Assembly (NCBI RefSeq): GCF_041228405.1
Contig: NZ_CP133888.1
Coordinates: 682,001 to 746,000 of the forward strand
Origin: Salinilacustrithrix flava
GTDB taxonomy: Bacteria > Actinomycetota > Acidimicrobiia > Acidimicrobiales > Salinilacustritrichaceae
Direction of reading: 5' to 3'
DNA length: 64,000 bases
Below are positions 15,874-23,721 of this stretch, piece by piece; position 1 is the stretch's first letter, and the number at the start of each line of letters is the position of its first letter. The notes below the pieces were generated by a model. It searched no databases and was not told the DNA's origin. It was given only the letters and a program-made list of their open reading frames with translations. Made by a program: the position numbers and the translations under genes.

Positions 15874-17399
15874 CCGTCGATCCCCTCGCGCTCGGCCGCG
15901 TCGGGCGGTGCGCCGCCGCGGTGGACGGTCGGGGGACCGGTGACCAGCTCCTTGCGGGCTGCATCGAGCATGGAGTGGGCGGCGATCACGCCGGCCACCA
16001 CGATGATCGCCGCTGCGGTCCACAGGGTCAGCCGGACGCCGGGCACGGCGATGGAGACGCCGAACAGCCCGACGTGGCCGTCGTCGAAGAGGTTCTCCGA
16101 GAGCTCGCCCAGCAGCTCGGACAGGAACGGCCCGACCGCGAAGGCGATGAGCACGCAGAGGCGCACCAGCGTGTACAGCGCCGAGAAGATGCGACCCCGC
16201 AGCTCGTCCTCCACGTGCTCGTGCAGCATCGTGAACCCGAGGACGTAGACGCAGCCGGCGCAGATGCCGAGCACGAAGACGAACCCGGCCGCCAGCTCCA
16301 GCGCCGACATCGACGCGGCGGTGCCGAGCGAGAAGCCGGCGACGAACACGGCCACGACGAAGGTCCACTCCTTGGGCACCCGCCGCTGGAACACCGAGAT
16401 CGTGATGACCCCGCCGGCGACGCCGAGGCCGAGGGCGAAGATGAGCACGCCGAAGCCGGACTGCCCCGCGCCGAGCACCTGGTCGGCGAACACGGGGCCG
16501 AGCGGCACGAGCATGCCGCCGCCGATGAGGCCCGTGGCCAGGCCGAGGTTCACGGCGCGCACGACGGGGTTGAGGAACACGAACTGCCACCCCTCGCGCA
16601 GCTCGCGCCAGGCGGCGCCGAACTCGACGCGCTTGGCCCCTCGGCCCCGATCCGCCTTGCGCCGGCGGGGCAGCGGGAGCGACCAGATCATGAGCGCGGA
16701 CAGCAGGAACGTCCCGGCGTCGAAGTAGAAGGCCAGGCCCTCCTGGGTCCCCCGGACGACGCTGAGCAGCTCGAAGTCGCCGATGGTGTCGGACAGCTCG
16801 GCGAGCAGCGAGAACAACCCGGCGGCGATGGGGATCGTGCCGTAGGCGGCGGCGAGGGAGAGCGAGTTGGCGGTGGTGAGGTGGTCCGACGGCACCAGGT
16901 GGGGCACGGAGGCCTCCTTGGCCGGCGCCCACAGGAGCGTGAAGACCTCCATCACGAGGGAGGCGACGATGAGGCCCGGGACGGTGTCGACGAACGGCAG
17001 CGACGCCAGCACCAGGGCGCGGCCGACGTCGCACATCACCATGAGCCGCTTGCGGTCGAAGCGGTCGGCGAACACGCCGGCCGCCGGGCCGAGGAAGAAG
17101 CCCGGCACGATGCGCGCCGACATCACCAGACCGACGGCGGCCTCGGGTCGATCGCTGATGCGGGTCGCCAGCGCGGCGATGGCGAGGAAGCCCAGCCAGT
17201 CGCCCGTGGCCGAGACGACCTGGGTCAGCCAGAGCCGGAAGAAGGCGGTCGACCCGAACAGGCGGACGTGCCCGCGGGGCTCACGCTCGCCGAGGGCATC
17301 CATGGCGATGGTGGGCAGCTCGGCCTGGGAGTCCGGCGTGCCCACCGGGCCCTCGCCGGGACGCGGCGGCGTCGGTCGCGCATCGGGGGACTCCGCCAC
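15870..17399 (-). CDS. MFS transporter, exporter-like (12 membrane segments)
   Basis: This is a 509-residue major facilitator protein with many hydrophobic segments and the conserved loop GVFADRFDRKRLMVMCDVGRA between helices 2 and 3. N- and C-terminal tails are hydrophilic. It resembles the enterobactin-exporter/MFS_3-like group found beside tmk in many actinobacteria; the substrate is not known. GTG at 17399 starts VAESPDARPTPP. A TAACGT box (17407-17412) lies 7 nt upstream, indicating a leaderless transcript carrying MFS, tmk and probably holB. A hairpin separates it from topA. Confidence 0.88.
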   Translation of the reverse strand: MAESPDARPTPPRPGEGPVGTPDSQAELPTIAMDALGEREPRGHVRLFGSTAFFRLWLTQVVSATGDWLGFLAIAALATRISDRPEAAVGLVMSARIVPGFFLGPAAGVFADRFDRKRLMVMCDVGRALVLASLPFVDTVPGLIVASLVMEVFTLLWAPAKEASVPHLVPSDHLTTANSLSLAAAYGTIPIAAGLFSLLAELSDTIGDFELLSVVRGTQEGLAFYFDAGTFLLSALMIWSLPLPRRRKADRGRGAKRVEFGAAWRELREGWQFVFLNPVVRAVNLGLATGLIGGGMLVPLGPVFADQVLGAGQSGFGVLIFALGLGVAGGVITISVFQRRVPKEWTFVVAVFVAGFSLGTAASMSALELAAGFVFVLGICAGCVYVLGFTMLHEHVEDELRGRIFSALYTLVRLCVLIAFAVGPFLSELLGELSENLFDDGHVGLFGVSIAVPGVRLTLWTAAAIIVVAGVIAAHSMLDAARKELVTGPPTVHRGGAPPDAAEREGIDG

Positions 17400-17421
17400 G
17401 GGGCAGACGTTAGAGAACCGG

Positions 17422-17452
17422 GGAGCGAGAACCGCCGATGTCGGCTCGCTCC
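17422..17452 (-). terminator. probable terminator of topA
   Basis: The hairpin has outer arms GGAGCGA (17422-17428) and TCGCTCC (17446-17452) and inner arms GCCGA and TCGGC around a 2-nt loop, with a 5-nt bulge (GAACC) on one side. It lies immediately after the topA stop on the minus strand and before the leaderless promoter of the MFS gene. There is no strong U-run, as is usual in actinobacterial hairpin terminators. Confidence 0.5.
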
Positions 17453-17453
17453 G

Positions 17454-20141
17454 CTACTCGGACGCCTTCTTGGTGGCCTTCTTCTTGGCCACCGACTTCT
17501 TGGCCGCGGTCTTCTTCTTCGTCGCCTTCTTCTTCGTCGCCTTCTTGCGGGCGCCGGCCTTCTTCTTCGGCGGGTTGGTCTCCCGTCGGATCTGCAGGAG
17601 CTCCGCGGCGCGCTCGATGGTGATCTCCTCGACGAGGTCGCCCTTGCGGAGGCTGGCGTTGGTCTCACCGTCGGTGACGTAGGGACCGAAGCGGCCGTCC
17701 TTGACGACGACGGGCTTCTCGCTCACCGGGTCGTCACCCAGCTCGCGCAGCGGCGGCTTCGGCGCCGCCTGTCCGCGCCGGCGCTTCGGTTCGGCGAAGA
17801 GGGCCTTGGCCCGGGCCATGTCGACGGTGAACAGCTCGTCTTCGGACTCGAGGCTGCGGGCGTCGGCGCCCTTCTCGTCGCCCTTGGAGATGTAGGGGCC
17901 GTAGCGCCCGTTGCGGGCCAGCACCGGCAGGCCGGTCTCCTCGTCGGTGCCCACCACCCGCGGCAGCGACAGCAGCCGCAGGGCGTCGTCGAGGGTCACC
18001 TCCTCGGGCTTCATGTCCTTGAGGAGGGACTCCATCTTCGGCTTCTCGTCCGGCGGGAGGGTGTCCTGGTCGCCGAGCTGCACGTAGGGCCCGTACCGGC
18101 CGGTCTTGACGTAGACGGGCAGTCCGGACTCGGGATGCTCGCCGATGGGCTCGTCGCCCTTGGGCGCGGCCAGCAGCTCGAGCGCCTTGTCCAACGTCAG
18201 CTCGTCGGGCGGGAGGCCCTCCGGGATCGACGCGGTGTCGTCGTCGCCGCGCTTGACGTAGGGGCCGTAGCGGCCGGGCTTGGCCACGACCATCTCGCCG
18301 TTCTCGTCCATCCCGAGCGGGAAGGTGTTGACCTCGGCGGCGTCGACCTTCTCCAGCGCCTCGTCGACCACGACGGAGAGGCCCTTGCGGGCACCCGGGC
18401 CGCCGCTGGAACCGTCGTCGCCGAACCAGAAGCGCTTGAGGTACGGGACGCGGTCCTCCTGGCCGACGGCGATGAGGTCGAGGTCGTCCTCCATCTTGGC
18501 GGTGAACTCGTAGTCGACGTACTCGCCGAACTGGCGCTCCAGCACGTTGACCACGGCGAAGGCCGTCCACGTCGGCACCAGCGCGTTGCCCTTCTTGAAC
18601 ACGTAGCCGCGGTCCTGGATGGTGGTCATGATCGAGGCGTAGGTGGACGGGCGGCCGATGCCCAGCTCCTCCATGCGCTTCACCAGCGACGCCTCGGTGA
18701 AGCGGGCCGGCGGGCTGGTGGTGTGCCCGTCGGCGGTGAGCGCCGGCGTGGGCAGGGCGTCGCCCTCGGTGACGGCGGGCAGGACCGACTCGGCATCGTC
18801 GCGCTCGGCGTCGTCGTCGTCGCTGTCCTCGACGTAGGCCTTGAGGTAGCCGGGGAAGGTGATGACGCGACCGGAGGCACCGAACGTGCACTCGTTGGCC
18901 GGCTGGCCGTCGTCGGCCCGGGCCTCGGCGACGATGCGCATGGAGATGGTGCGACCGACGGCGTCCTCCATCTGGGAGGCGACGGTGCGCTTCCAGATGA
19001 GGTCGTAGAGGCCGAGCTCGTCCTTGCGGAGCTCGCCCTTCACCTGGTCCGGCGTGCGGAAGGTCTCGCCGGCCGGGCGGATGGCCTCGTGGGCCTCCTG
19101 GGCGTTCTTGGACTTGCCGGCGTACTGGCGGGGCTCGGCCGGGACGTAGTCGGCGCCGTAGAGCTCGCGCACCTGGCTGCGGGCTGCATCGATCGCGGTC
19201 TGCGACAGCGTGGTGCTGTCGGTGCGCATGTAGGTGATGTAGCCCTTCTCGTACAGGCCCTGGGCGATGCGCATCACCTGGTTGGCCGACATGCGCAGCT
19301 TGCGACCGCCCTCCTGCTGGAGGGTGGACGTCATGAACGGCGGCTTGGGCCGGCTCCGCCACGGCTTCTCGTCGATGGAGCGGACCGTGTACCGCTGCTC
19401 GTCGAGTCGGGTGCGCAGGCTCGTGGCCGTGGGCTCGTCGACCACGGCGACGTCGTCGCGGGTGACCCGGCCGTCCTGGCCGAAGTCGCGCCCGGTGGCG
19501 ACGCGCTTGCCGTCGAGCGCCACGAGTCGGGCGGTGAAGGCGGGGTCGGTGGGGAAGGCCGCGGTGAGGTCCCAGTAGTCGGCGGCGACGAAGGCGATGC
19601 GCTCCCGCTCGCGCTCGACGACCAGTCGGACGGCCGGGCTCTGCACGCGACCGGCCGACAGCCCGCGGTTCACCTTGCGCCACATGATCTGGCTGACCGG
19701 GTAGCCGTAGAGCCGGTCGACGATGCGGCGGGTCTCCTGGGCGTCGACGCGGTGGTAGTCGATGTCGCGTGCGTTCTCGACCGCGTGCTCGATCGCACCG
19801 CGGGTGATCTCGTGGAACACCATGCGCCGGACGGGGACCTTGGGCTTGAGCACCTCCTGGAGGTGCCAGGCGATGGCCTCGCCCTCGCGGTCCTCATCCG
19901 TCGCGAGGTAGAGCTCGTCGGCGTCCTTCAGCAGCGCCTTCAGCCGCTTGATGACGTCCTTCTTGTTCGGGTTGACCTCGTACTCGGTCTTGAAGTCCGA
20001 GTCGACGTCGATGCTGAGCCCCTTGGAGGGCAGGTCGCGGATGTGGCCCACCGAGGCCTCCACGACGTAGTCGCCGCCGAGGAACTCGCTGATCTTCTTG
20101 GCCTTGGCGGGGGACTCGACGATGACGAGCGGCTTGGACAC
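17454..20141 (-). CDS. topA: DNA topoisomerase I
   Basis: This enzyme relaxes negatively supercoiled DNA. The 895-residue protein begins SKPLVIVESPAKAKKI (Toprim), with TDEDREGEAI in the Toprim core. The catalytic tyrosine is Y304 in YITYMRTDSTTLS. The C-terminal third has repeated KxGRYGPYV modules (KPGRYGPYVKRGDD, KTGRYGPYVQLGD, RNGRYGPYISKGD, KDGRFGPYVTDGE) in place of zinc fingers, then a lysine-rich tail of about 40 residues. This is the usual actinobacterial form. GTG at 20141 is supported by a TACCCT box (20148-20153) 6 nt upstream, indicating a leaderless mRNA. It is divergent from the hypothetical gene at 20200. Confidence 0.97.
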   Translation of the reverse strand: MSKPLVIVESPAKAKKISEFLGGDYVVEASVGHIRDLPSKGLSIDVDSDFKTEYEVNPNKKDVIKRLKALLKDADELYLATDEDREGEAIAWHLQEVLKPKVPVRRMVFHEITRGAIEHAVENARDIDYHRVDAQETRRIVDRLYGYPVSQIMWRKVNRGLSAGRVQSPAVRLVVERERERIAFVAADYWDLTAAFPTDPAFTARLVALDGKRVATGRDFGQDGRVTRDDVAVVDEPTATSLRTRLDEQRYTVRSIDEKPWRSRPKPPFMTSTLQQEGGRKLRMSANQVMRIAQGLYEKGYITYMRTDSTTLSQTAIDAARSQVRELYGADYVPAEPRQYAGKSKNAQEAHEAIRPAGETFRTPDQVKGELRKDELGLYDLIWKRTVASQMEDAVGRTISMRIVAEARADDGQPANECTFGASGRVITFPGYLKAYVEDSDDDDAERDDAESVLPAVTEGDALPTPALTADGHTTSPPARFTEASLVKRMEELGIGRPSTYASIMTTIQDRGYVFKKGNALVPTWTAFAVVNVLERQFGEYVDYEFTAKMEDDLDLIAVGQEDRVPYLKRFWFGDDGSSGGPGARKGLSVVVDEALEKVDAAEVNTFPLGMDENGEMVVAKPGRYGPYVKRGDDDTASIPEGLPPDELTLDKALELLAAPKGDEPIGEHPESGLPVYVKTGRYGPYVQLGDQDTLPPDEKPKMESLLKDMKPEEVTLDDALRLLSLPRVVGTDEETGLPVLARNGRYGPYISKGDEKGADARSLESEDELFTVDMARAKALFAEPKRRRGQAAPKPPLRELGDDPVSEKPVVVKDGRFGPYVTDGETNASLRKGDLVEEITIERAAELLQIRRETNPPKKKAGARKKATKKKATKKKTAAKKSVAKKKATKKASE

Positions 20142-20199
20142 GGCAGCAGGGTATGAACGACCTCTCGCGGCGTGTCAAGGCGCCGGTACCGTGCCGGCG

Positions 20200-20634
20200 G
20201 TGGCCGACCTGCTCCGCTTCGTGCTCCGACTGGCGGACGACGAGGCTGCTCGGGACCGGTTTCGCTCGGCGCCGAACGCCACGTTCGAGTCCGATGTGGA
20301 CGACGCCGCCACGGCCACCGGCGAGGACGTCGAGGCCGTCGCCGAGGCGCTTCGCCACCGCCTGCCGGCCGCGTCCGCCGCGCTCGTCGAGCTCCCCACC
20401 CCGGCACGGCCGGTTGGTTCGGAGACGCCGCGCGACGCGGCCCTGCGCCTGCTCGTCGGGCTCTGCGACGCCCTCGACGGGCCGGCCGTGGAGCCCGTCA
20501 CCCTCCCCCACCGCGAGCTGCGACCCGATCCGCCCCCACCCGCCGAGACGGCCCGGGGCGGCGGCGACCCGGTGCCCACCGAACCCCCCGGTGGCCGGTG
20601 GCTGCACCCGGTGATCCCCGACGACGACCCCTGA
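20200..20634 (+). CDS. hypothetical protein
   Basis: This is a 144-residue protein starting at GTG 20200 (VADLLRFVLRLADDEAARDRF). The start is supported by a TACCGT -10 box (20187-20192) exactly 7 nt before it. The first 75 residues are predicted helical and acidic; the second half is proline-rich (LRPDPPPPAETARGG). The opening pattern, LLRFVLRLADDEAARDRF followed by FESDVDDAATATGEDVEAV, loosely resembles the short helical N-terminal domain seen in some mycobacterial IniB-like proteins, but I cannot assign it. There is no signal peptide or membrane helix. It is divergent from topA and convergent with the thiolase, with a hairpin between. Confidence 0.55.
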   Translation: MADLLRFVLRLADDEAARDRFRSAPNATFESDVDDAATATGEDVEAVAEALRHRLPAASAALVELPTPARPVGSETPRDAALRLLVGLCDALDGPAVEPVTLPHRELRPDPPPPAETARGGGDPVPTEPPGGRWLHPVIPDDDP

Positions 20635-20646
20635 AAAAGCGAACTT

Positions 20647-20684
20647 GCCTACCGATTCCCCCGCATGCGAGGGGATCGGTAGGC
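20647..20684. terminator. bidirectional terminator hairpin
   Basis: GCCTACCGAT and ATCGGTAGGC form a long stem that is extended by CCCC/GGGG around a short loop containing CGCATGCG. One extra T bulges on the left arm. It lies between the 3' end of the hypothetical gene (plus strand) and the 3' end of the thiolase gene (minus strand), so it probably ends both transcripts. On the right it runs directly into GCCAGAACGG, a word also seen in two other 3' regions. Confidence 0.75.
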
Positions 20685-20704
20685 CAGAACGGTTTCGGGG
20701 GGTG

Positions 20705-21889
20705 CTACTTGAGGGTCTTGACGATGATGGCGTCGCCCTGACCGCCACCGCCGCACAGGGCCGCGGCGCCGTACTCCACGTCGCGGCGCTTCATCTCGAG
20801 CAGCAGCTGCAGCGCGAGGCGGTTGCCGGACATGCCCACGGGGTGGCCGAGGGCGATGGCGCCGCCGTTGACGTTGACGATGTCGTCCGAGATGCCGAGG
20901 TCGGTCATGGAGGCCAGGCCGACCGCGGCGAAGGCCTCGTTCAGCTCGTACAGGCCGAGCTGGTCCTGCGACATGCCCGAGCGCTGGAGGGCGTCCTTGA
21001 TGGCCCGGCTCGGCTGGGTGAGCAGCGACGGGTCGGGACCGGCGACCTGGCCGTAGCCGACGACCTCGCCGAGCGGCGTGATGCCGAGCTCCTCGGCCTT
21101 GGCCTTGGAGACCACGATGGTGGCGGAGGCGCCGTCGGAGATCTGGCTGGCGTTGCCGGCGGTGATGTTGCCGGCCTTGTCGAAGGCGGGGCGCAGCTGG
21201 GCGAGGGACTCGCCGGTGGTGTCGCCACGGACGCCCTCGTCCTCGCTGACCATGACCGGGTCGCCCTTGCGCTGGGGCACGGGGACCGGGACGATCTCGT
21301 CGTCGAAGAGGCCGTTCTTGGCCGCAGCCGCGGCCCGCTGGTGGCTCTGGGCCGAGAACTCGTCCTGGGGCTGGCGCTCGAGGCCGGCGGAGGCGGCGTA
21401 CTTCTCGGTGCCGGCGCCCATGGCGCACATGTCGAAGGCGCAGAACAGACCGTCGTGCATCATCGAGTCGACGACCTTCTGGTCACCGATGCGGTAGCCG
21501 CTGCGCGCGCCCGGCAGCAGGTACGGGGCGTTGGTCATGGACTCCATGCCGCCGGCGACCACGATGTCGGCCTGGCCGGCCTGGATCATGAGGTCGGCCA
21601 GGTAGATGGCGTTCAGGCCCGACAGGCACACCTTGTTGATGGTGGTGCCCGGGACGTCCATGGGGATGCCGGCGTTGACCGCGGCCTGGCGGGCGGTGAT
21701 CTGGCCGGCCCCGGCCTGGATCACCTGGCCCATGACCACGTAGTCGACCTGGTCGGGAGCGATCCCGGCCTTCTCGAGCGCGCCCTTGATGGCGATGCCA
21801 CCCAGGTCGGTGGCAGCCATCGAGGCGAAGGCCCCCGACAGCTTGCCGATGGGCGTGCGGGCACCGGTGAGGATCACGGATCCGGACAT
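20705..21889 (-). CDS. acetyl-CoA C-acetyltransferase (thiolase)
   Basis: This thiolase condenses or cleaves acetoacetyl-CoA and longer 3-ketoacyl-CoA esters. The 394-residue protein has the nucleophilic cysteine C88 in NKVCLSGLNA, the NEAFA segment, GHPVGMSG (usually GHPxGASG; the catalytic His is kept) and CGGGGQGDA with the second cysteine. GGGGGAG lies about 8 nt before the ATG at 21889. A TACCTT -10 candidate is at 21925-21930, with an ACCG-type palindrome (21942-21955) just upstream over the -35 region. It may supply acetoacetyl-CoA for polyester synthesis or an ethylmalonyl-CoA type pathway; direction cannot be told from sequence. Confidence 0.94.
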   Translation of the reverse strand: MSGSVILTGARTPIGKLSGAFASMAATDLGGIAIKGALEKAGIAPDQVDYVVMGQVIQAGAGQITARQAAVNAGIPMDVPGTTINKVCLSGLNAIYLADLMIQAGQADIVVAGGMESMTNAPYLLPGARSGYRIGDQKVVDSMMHDGLFCAFDMCAMGAGTEKYAASAGLERQPQDEFSAQSHQRAAAAAKNGLFDDEIVPVPVPQRKGDPVMVSEDEGVRGDTTGESLAQLRPAFDKAGNITAGNASQISDGASATIVVSKAKAEELGITPLGEVVGYGQVAGPDPSLLTQPSRAIKDALQRSGMSQDQLGLYELNEAFAAVGLASMTDLGISDDIVNVNGGAIALGHPVGMSGNRLALQLLLEMKRRDVEYGAAALCGGGGQGDAIIVKTLK

Positions 21890-21941
21890 AGGGCAACTCC
21901 CCCGTCGATGGTTGTGCTGCTCCGAAGGTAACCAGGCACCA

Positions 21942-21955
21942 CTACCGCGCGGTAA
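21942..21955. promoter_or_regulatory. candidate TetR-type operator before the thiolase gene
   Basis: The sequence CTACCGCGCGGTAA contains the perfect 12-bp palindrome TACCGCGCGGTA. It lies 11 bp upstream of the probable -10 box of the thiolase gene (TACCTT, 21925-21930), over the -35 region. Close relatives of the same site occur at 23237, 52563, 61486 and, less perfectly, 29467. No regulator gene of the TetR family lies in the window. Confidence 0.6.
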
Positions 21956-21992
21956 TGCGGTCGACGTCGGCCCGGACCGCCGCGTCCTGGCG

Positions 21993-22020
21993 GCGGCTGC
22001 GGAACGTGTTCCGCAGCCGC
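21993..22020 (-). terminator. perfect hairpin after the MDR reductase gene
   Basis: The arms GCGGCTGCGGAAC (21993-22005) and GTTCCGCAGCCGC (22008-22020) are perfectly complementary over 13 bp around GT. The element lies 22 bp after the stop of the MDR reductase on the minus strand and before the thiolase promoter, so it most likely terminates the reductase transcript. Part of it, with the flanking TGCCAGAACG, recurs after the Asp/Thr-repeat gene near 50752. Confidence 0.7.
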
Positions 22021-22042
22021 TGCCAGAACGATCAGGGACGGG

Positions 22043-23209
22043 TCAGACGAGGTCCTTGACGGACTCGGGCATCTCGTCGGCGACGCGGATGATCGGGATG
22101 CCGGTCTGGGTGTTCTCGTGCATCTCCTGGAAGCACCGGGGCAGGTCCTCGAAGGAGTAGATCTCGTTGTGGATCGTCGGCTTGAACACCGAGCCGTACA
22201 GCTCGGTGGCGGCCTCGCAGCCCACCGGGGTCTCGTAGTGGGTGTGGTCGATGGTGACCTGCTTCACCGACTGCACGGTGGAGTTGTAGGAGACCACCTG
22301 GGACAGCTGCCAGCCGGCGCTCACGTTGACGCCACAGCGGGCGGCCACGGCCATGCCGGCCTCGAAGACGGGGCCACGGAGCATGTCGCAGACCAGGTGC
22401 ATGCCGACGCCGTCGGTGAGCCCCTTGACGTGCTTGTTGAACGCCTTGACGTCGTCGGAGGAGGCGAAGCGGTTGAACTGCTTCTGGTCGATCCCGACGA
22501 TGCCGAGCTTCTCGAGGGAGTCGCGACGCTCCTTGGACCCGGCACAGAAGAAGGCGTTGTGGCCCTCGGCCTTGGCCAGCATCAAGAACAGCTCGCCGAC
22601 GCCGCCACCGAAGCTGAGGACGTTCAGCCGGGCCTGGCGCTCGTAGGGGACCTTGACCCGGTAGATGCCGAGGGCGCGGCGCCACAGGTGGTAGGCGGTG
22701 GGGGCCCGCAGCGGCAGCGCAGCGATCTCCCAGAGGCTCAGCCCGGAGTCGAGCGGCGCCTTGATGAGCTGCCAGTCCTCGACCACGGCCTCCTTCGAGT
22801 ACCAGCCGATCGACTCGGGCTGGTCGTAGGCCCAGATGCGCAGCGGGAAGCCGTTCTCGTCGGGCTCGCCGTTGCAGTGGGTGATGACCACGTCGCCGAC
22901 GTCCAGGCGGGTGACCTCGTCGCCGATCTCGAGCACCTCGCCGACCGCGGAGTTGCCGGGGTAGATCTTGCCGCCGCGGGCCTCGGCGATGTTGATGGTG
23001 TCGGCGGTGGCGGCATGGGTGATGTTGTGCTCCGCCGACACCGCGAGGATCTTCAGCTTGACGTCGCGGGGACCGAGGTCGCGCAGCTCCAGGTCGTCGA
23101 GGTGGACGACGTTGGAGACGTCGATCTCCTCGGCGCTCTCCCCGGTCCGCTGCGCCTCGGCGGCGACGGCCTCGGCGGTGATCGCGTAGGCACGGGTCAT
23201 CGTGGTCAT
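22043..23209 (-). CDS. medium-chain dehydrogenase/reductase, non-zinc, enoyl-CoA reductase-like
   Basis: This is a 388-residue MDR-superfamily NAD(P)H oxidoreductase. An N-terminal GroES-like half contains DVKLKILAVSAEHNI and PGNSAVGEVLEIGDEV; the position of the zinc-ADH GHE motif reads GNS, so the catalytic zinc site is absent. The Rossmann motif is NVLSFGGGVGELFLMLAK (about 208-225). RIWAYDQPESIGWYSK is reminiscent of the segment before the active site in crotonyl-CoA carboxylase/reductases, but their conserved Phe-Glu pair is not evident and the protein is about 60 residues shorter. I call it an MDR reductase of unknown substrate. The ATG at 23209 has GGAGGA 9 nt upstream. The gene shares a promoter region with the divergent epimerase and carries the recurring palindrome. 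Confidence 0.7.
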   Translation of the reverse strand: MTTMTRAYAITAEAVAAEAQRTGESAEEIDVSNVVHLDDLELRDLGPRDVKLKILAVSAEHNITHAATADTINIAEARGGKIYPGNSAVGEVLEIGDEVTRLDVGDVVITHCNGEPDENGFPLRIWAYDQPESIGWYSKEAVVEDWQLIKAPLDSGLSLWEIAALPLRAPTAYHLWRRALGIYRVKVPYERQARLNVLSFGGGVGELFLMLAKAEGHNAFFCAGSKERRDSLEKLGIVGIDQKQFNRFASSDDVKAFNKHVKGLTDGVGMHLVCDMLRGPVFEAGMAVAARCGVNVSAGWQLSQVVSYNSTVQSVKQVTIDHTHYETPVGCEAATELYGSVFKPTIHNEIYSFEDLPRCFQEMHENTQTGIPIIRVADEMPESVKDLV

Positions 23210-23236
23210 GGGCTGCATTCCTCCGGTCGGGGCGGG

Positions 23237-23250
23237 TTACCGAGCGGTCA
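23237..23250. promoter_or_regulatory. candidate TetR-type operator between the MDR reductase and epimerase genes
   Basis: TTACCGAGCGGTCA is an imperfect inverted repeat with arms TTACC and GGTCA and four central bases. It lies 28 bp upstream of the reductase ATG and 51 bp upstream of the epimerase TACATT box, so one site could control both directions. A CATGAT sequence on the minus strand (23250-23255) could be the reductase -10 box, in which case the operator overlaps the transcription start. Confidence 0.55.
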
Positions 23251-23313
23251 TCATGTCGGATCGGCGCGTCCTGATGGGATTCCGGCTGGTCCGATCGCAC
23301 TACATTTCGGGTC

Positions 23314-23721
23314 ATGCTGCTGACCGAGATCGACCACGTCGCCATCGCCGTCAAGGACCTCGACGCCGCCATCGCCTACTACGCCGAGGCCTTCGGCGCC
23401 GAGGTCCACCACCGCGAGGTCGTGGACTCCGACGGCGTCGAGGAAGCCCTGGTCAAGGTGGCCGATTCCTACATCCAGCTCACCGCCGCCACCCGCGACG
23501 ACTCCCCCATCGCCAAGTACCTGGAGAAGAAGGGCGAGGGCCTGCACCACATCGGCTACCGGGTCGACGACTGCGCCCAGGCCCTCGAGTCGATGGTCGC
23601 CGCCGGCGCCACCCCCATCGACAAGGAGCCCCGCCCCGGGTCGCGGGGCACCACGGTCGCCTTCATCCACCCGAAGGGCAGCTTCGGCACCCTGATCGAG
23701 CTGGTGCAGGAGAACCTCTAG
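23314..23721 (+). CDS. mce: methylmalonyl-CoA epimerase
   Basis: This enzyme interconverts (2S)- and (2R)-methylmalonyl-CoA (and ethylmalonyl-CoA in some pathways). The 135-residue protein has the vicinal-oxygen-chelate fold, with metal ligands visible in IDHVAIAV (H8), GLHHIGYRV and TLIELVQ. The ATG at 23314 follows a TACATT -10 box (23301-23306) by 7 nt, so the mRNA is probably leaderless. It is divergent from the MDR reductase, with the shared palindrome between. Its stop codon shares the CTAG tetranucleotide with the stop of the convergent EAL gene. A mutase for its product lies at 44222-46171. Confidence 0.92.
   Translation: MLLTEIDHVAIAVKDLDAAIAYYAEAFGAEVHHREVVDSDGVEEALVKVADSYIQLTAATRDDSPIAKYLEKKGEGLHHIGYRVDDCAQALESMVAAGATPIDKEPRPGSRGTTVAFIHPKGSFGTLIELVQENL

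Noticed and set aside
15921..20156. A 1411-codon open frame on the plus strand opposite the MFS and topA genes
   Set aside because: It is the antisense of clear genes, has Gly/Arg/Val-rich low-complexity translation and no motifs. Such shadows are expected at 70% GC.
22043..23209. Annotation as true crotonyl-CoA carboxylase/reductase
   Set aside because: Length and active-site segments differ from characterised Ccr; kept as an MDR reductase of unknown substrate.
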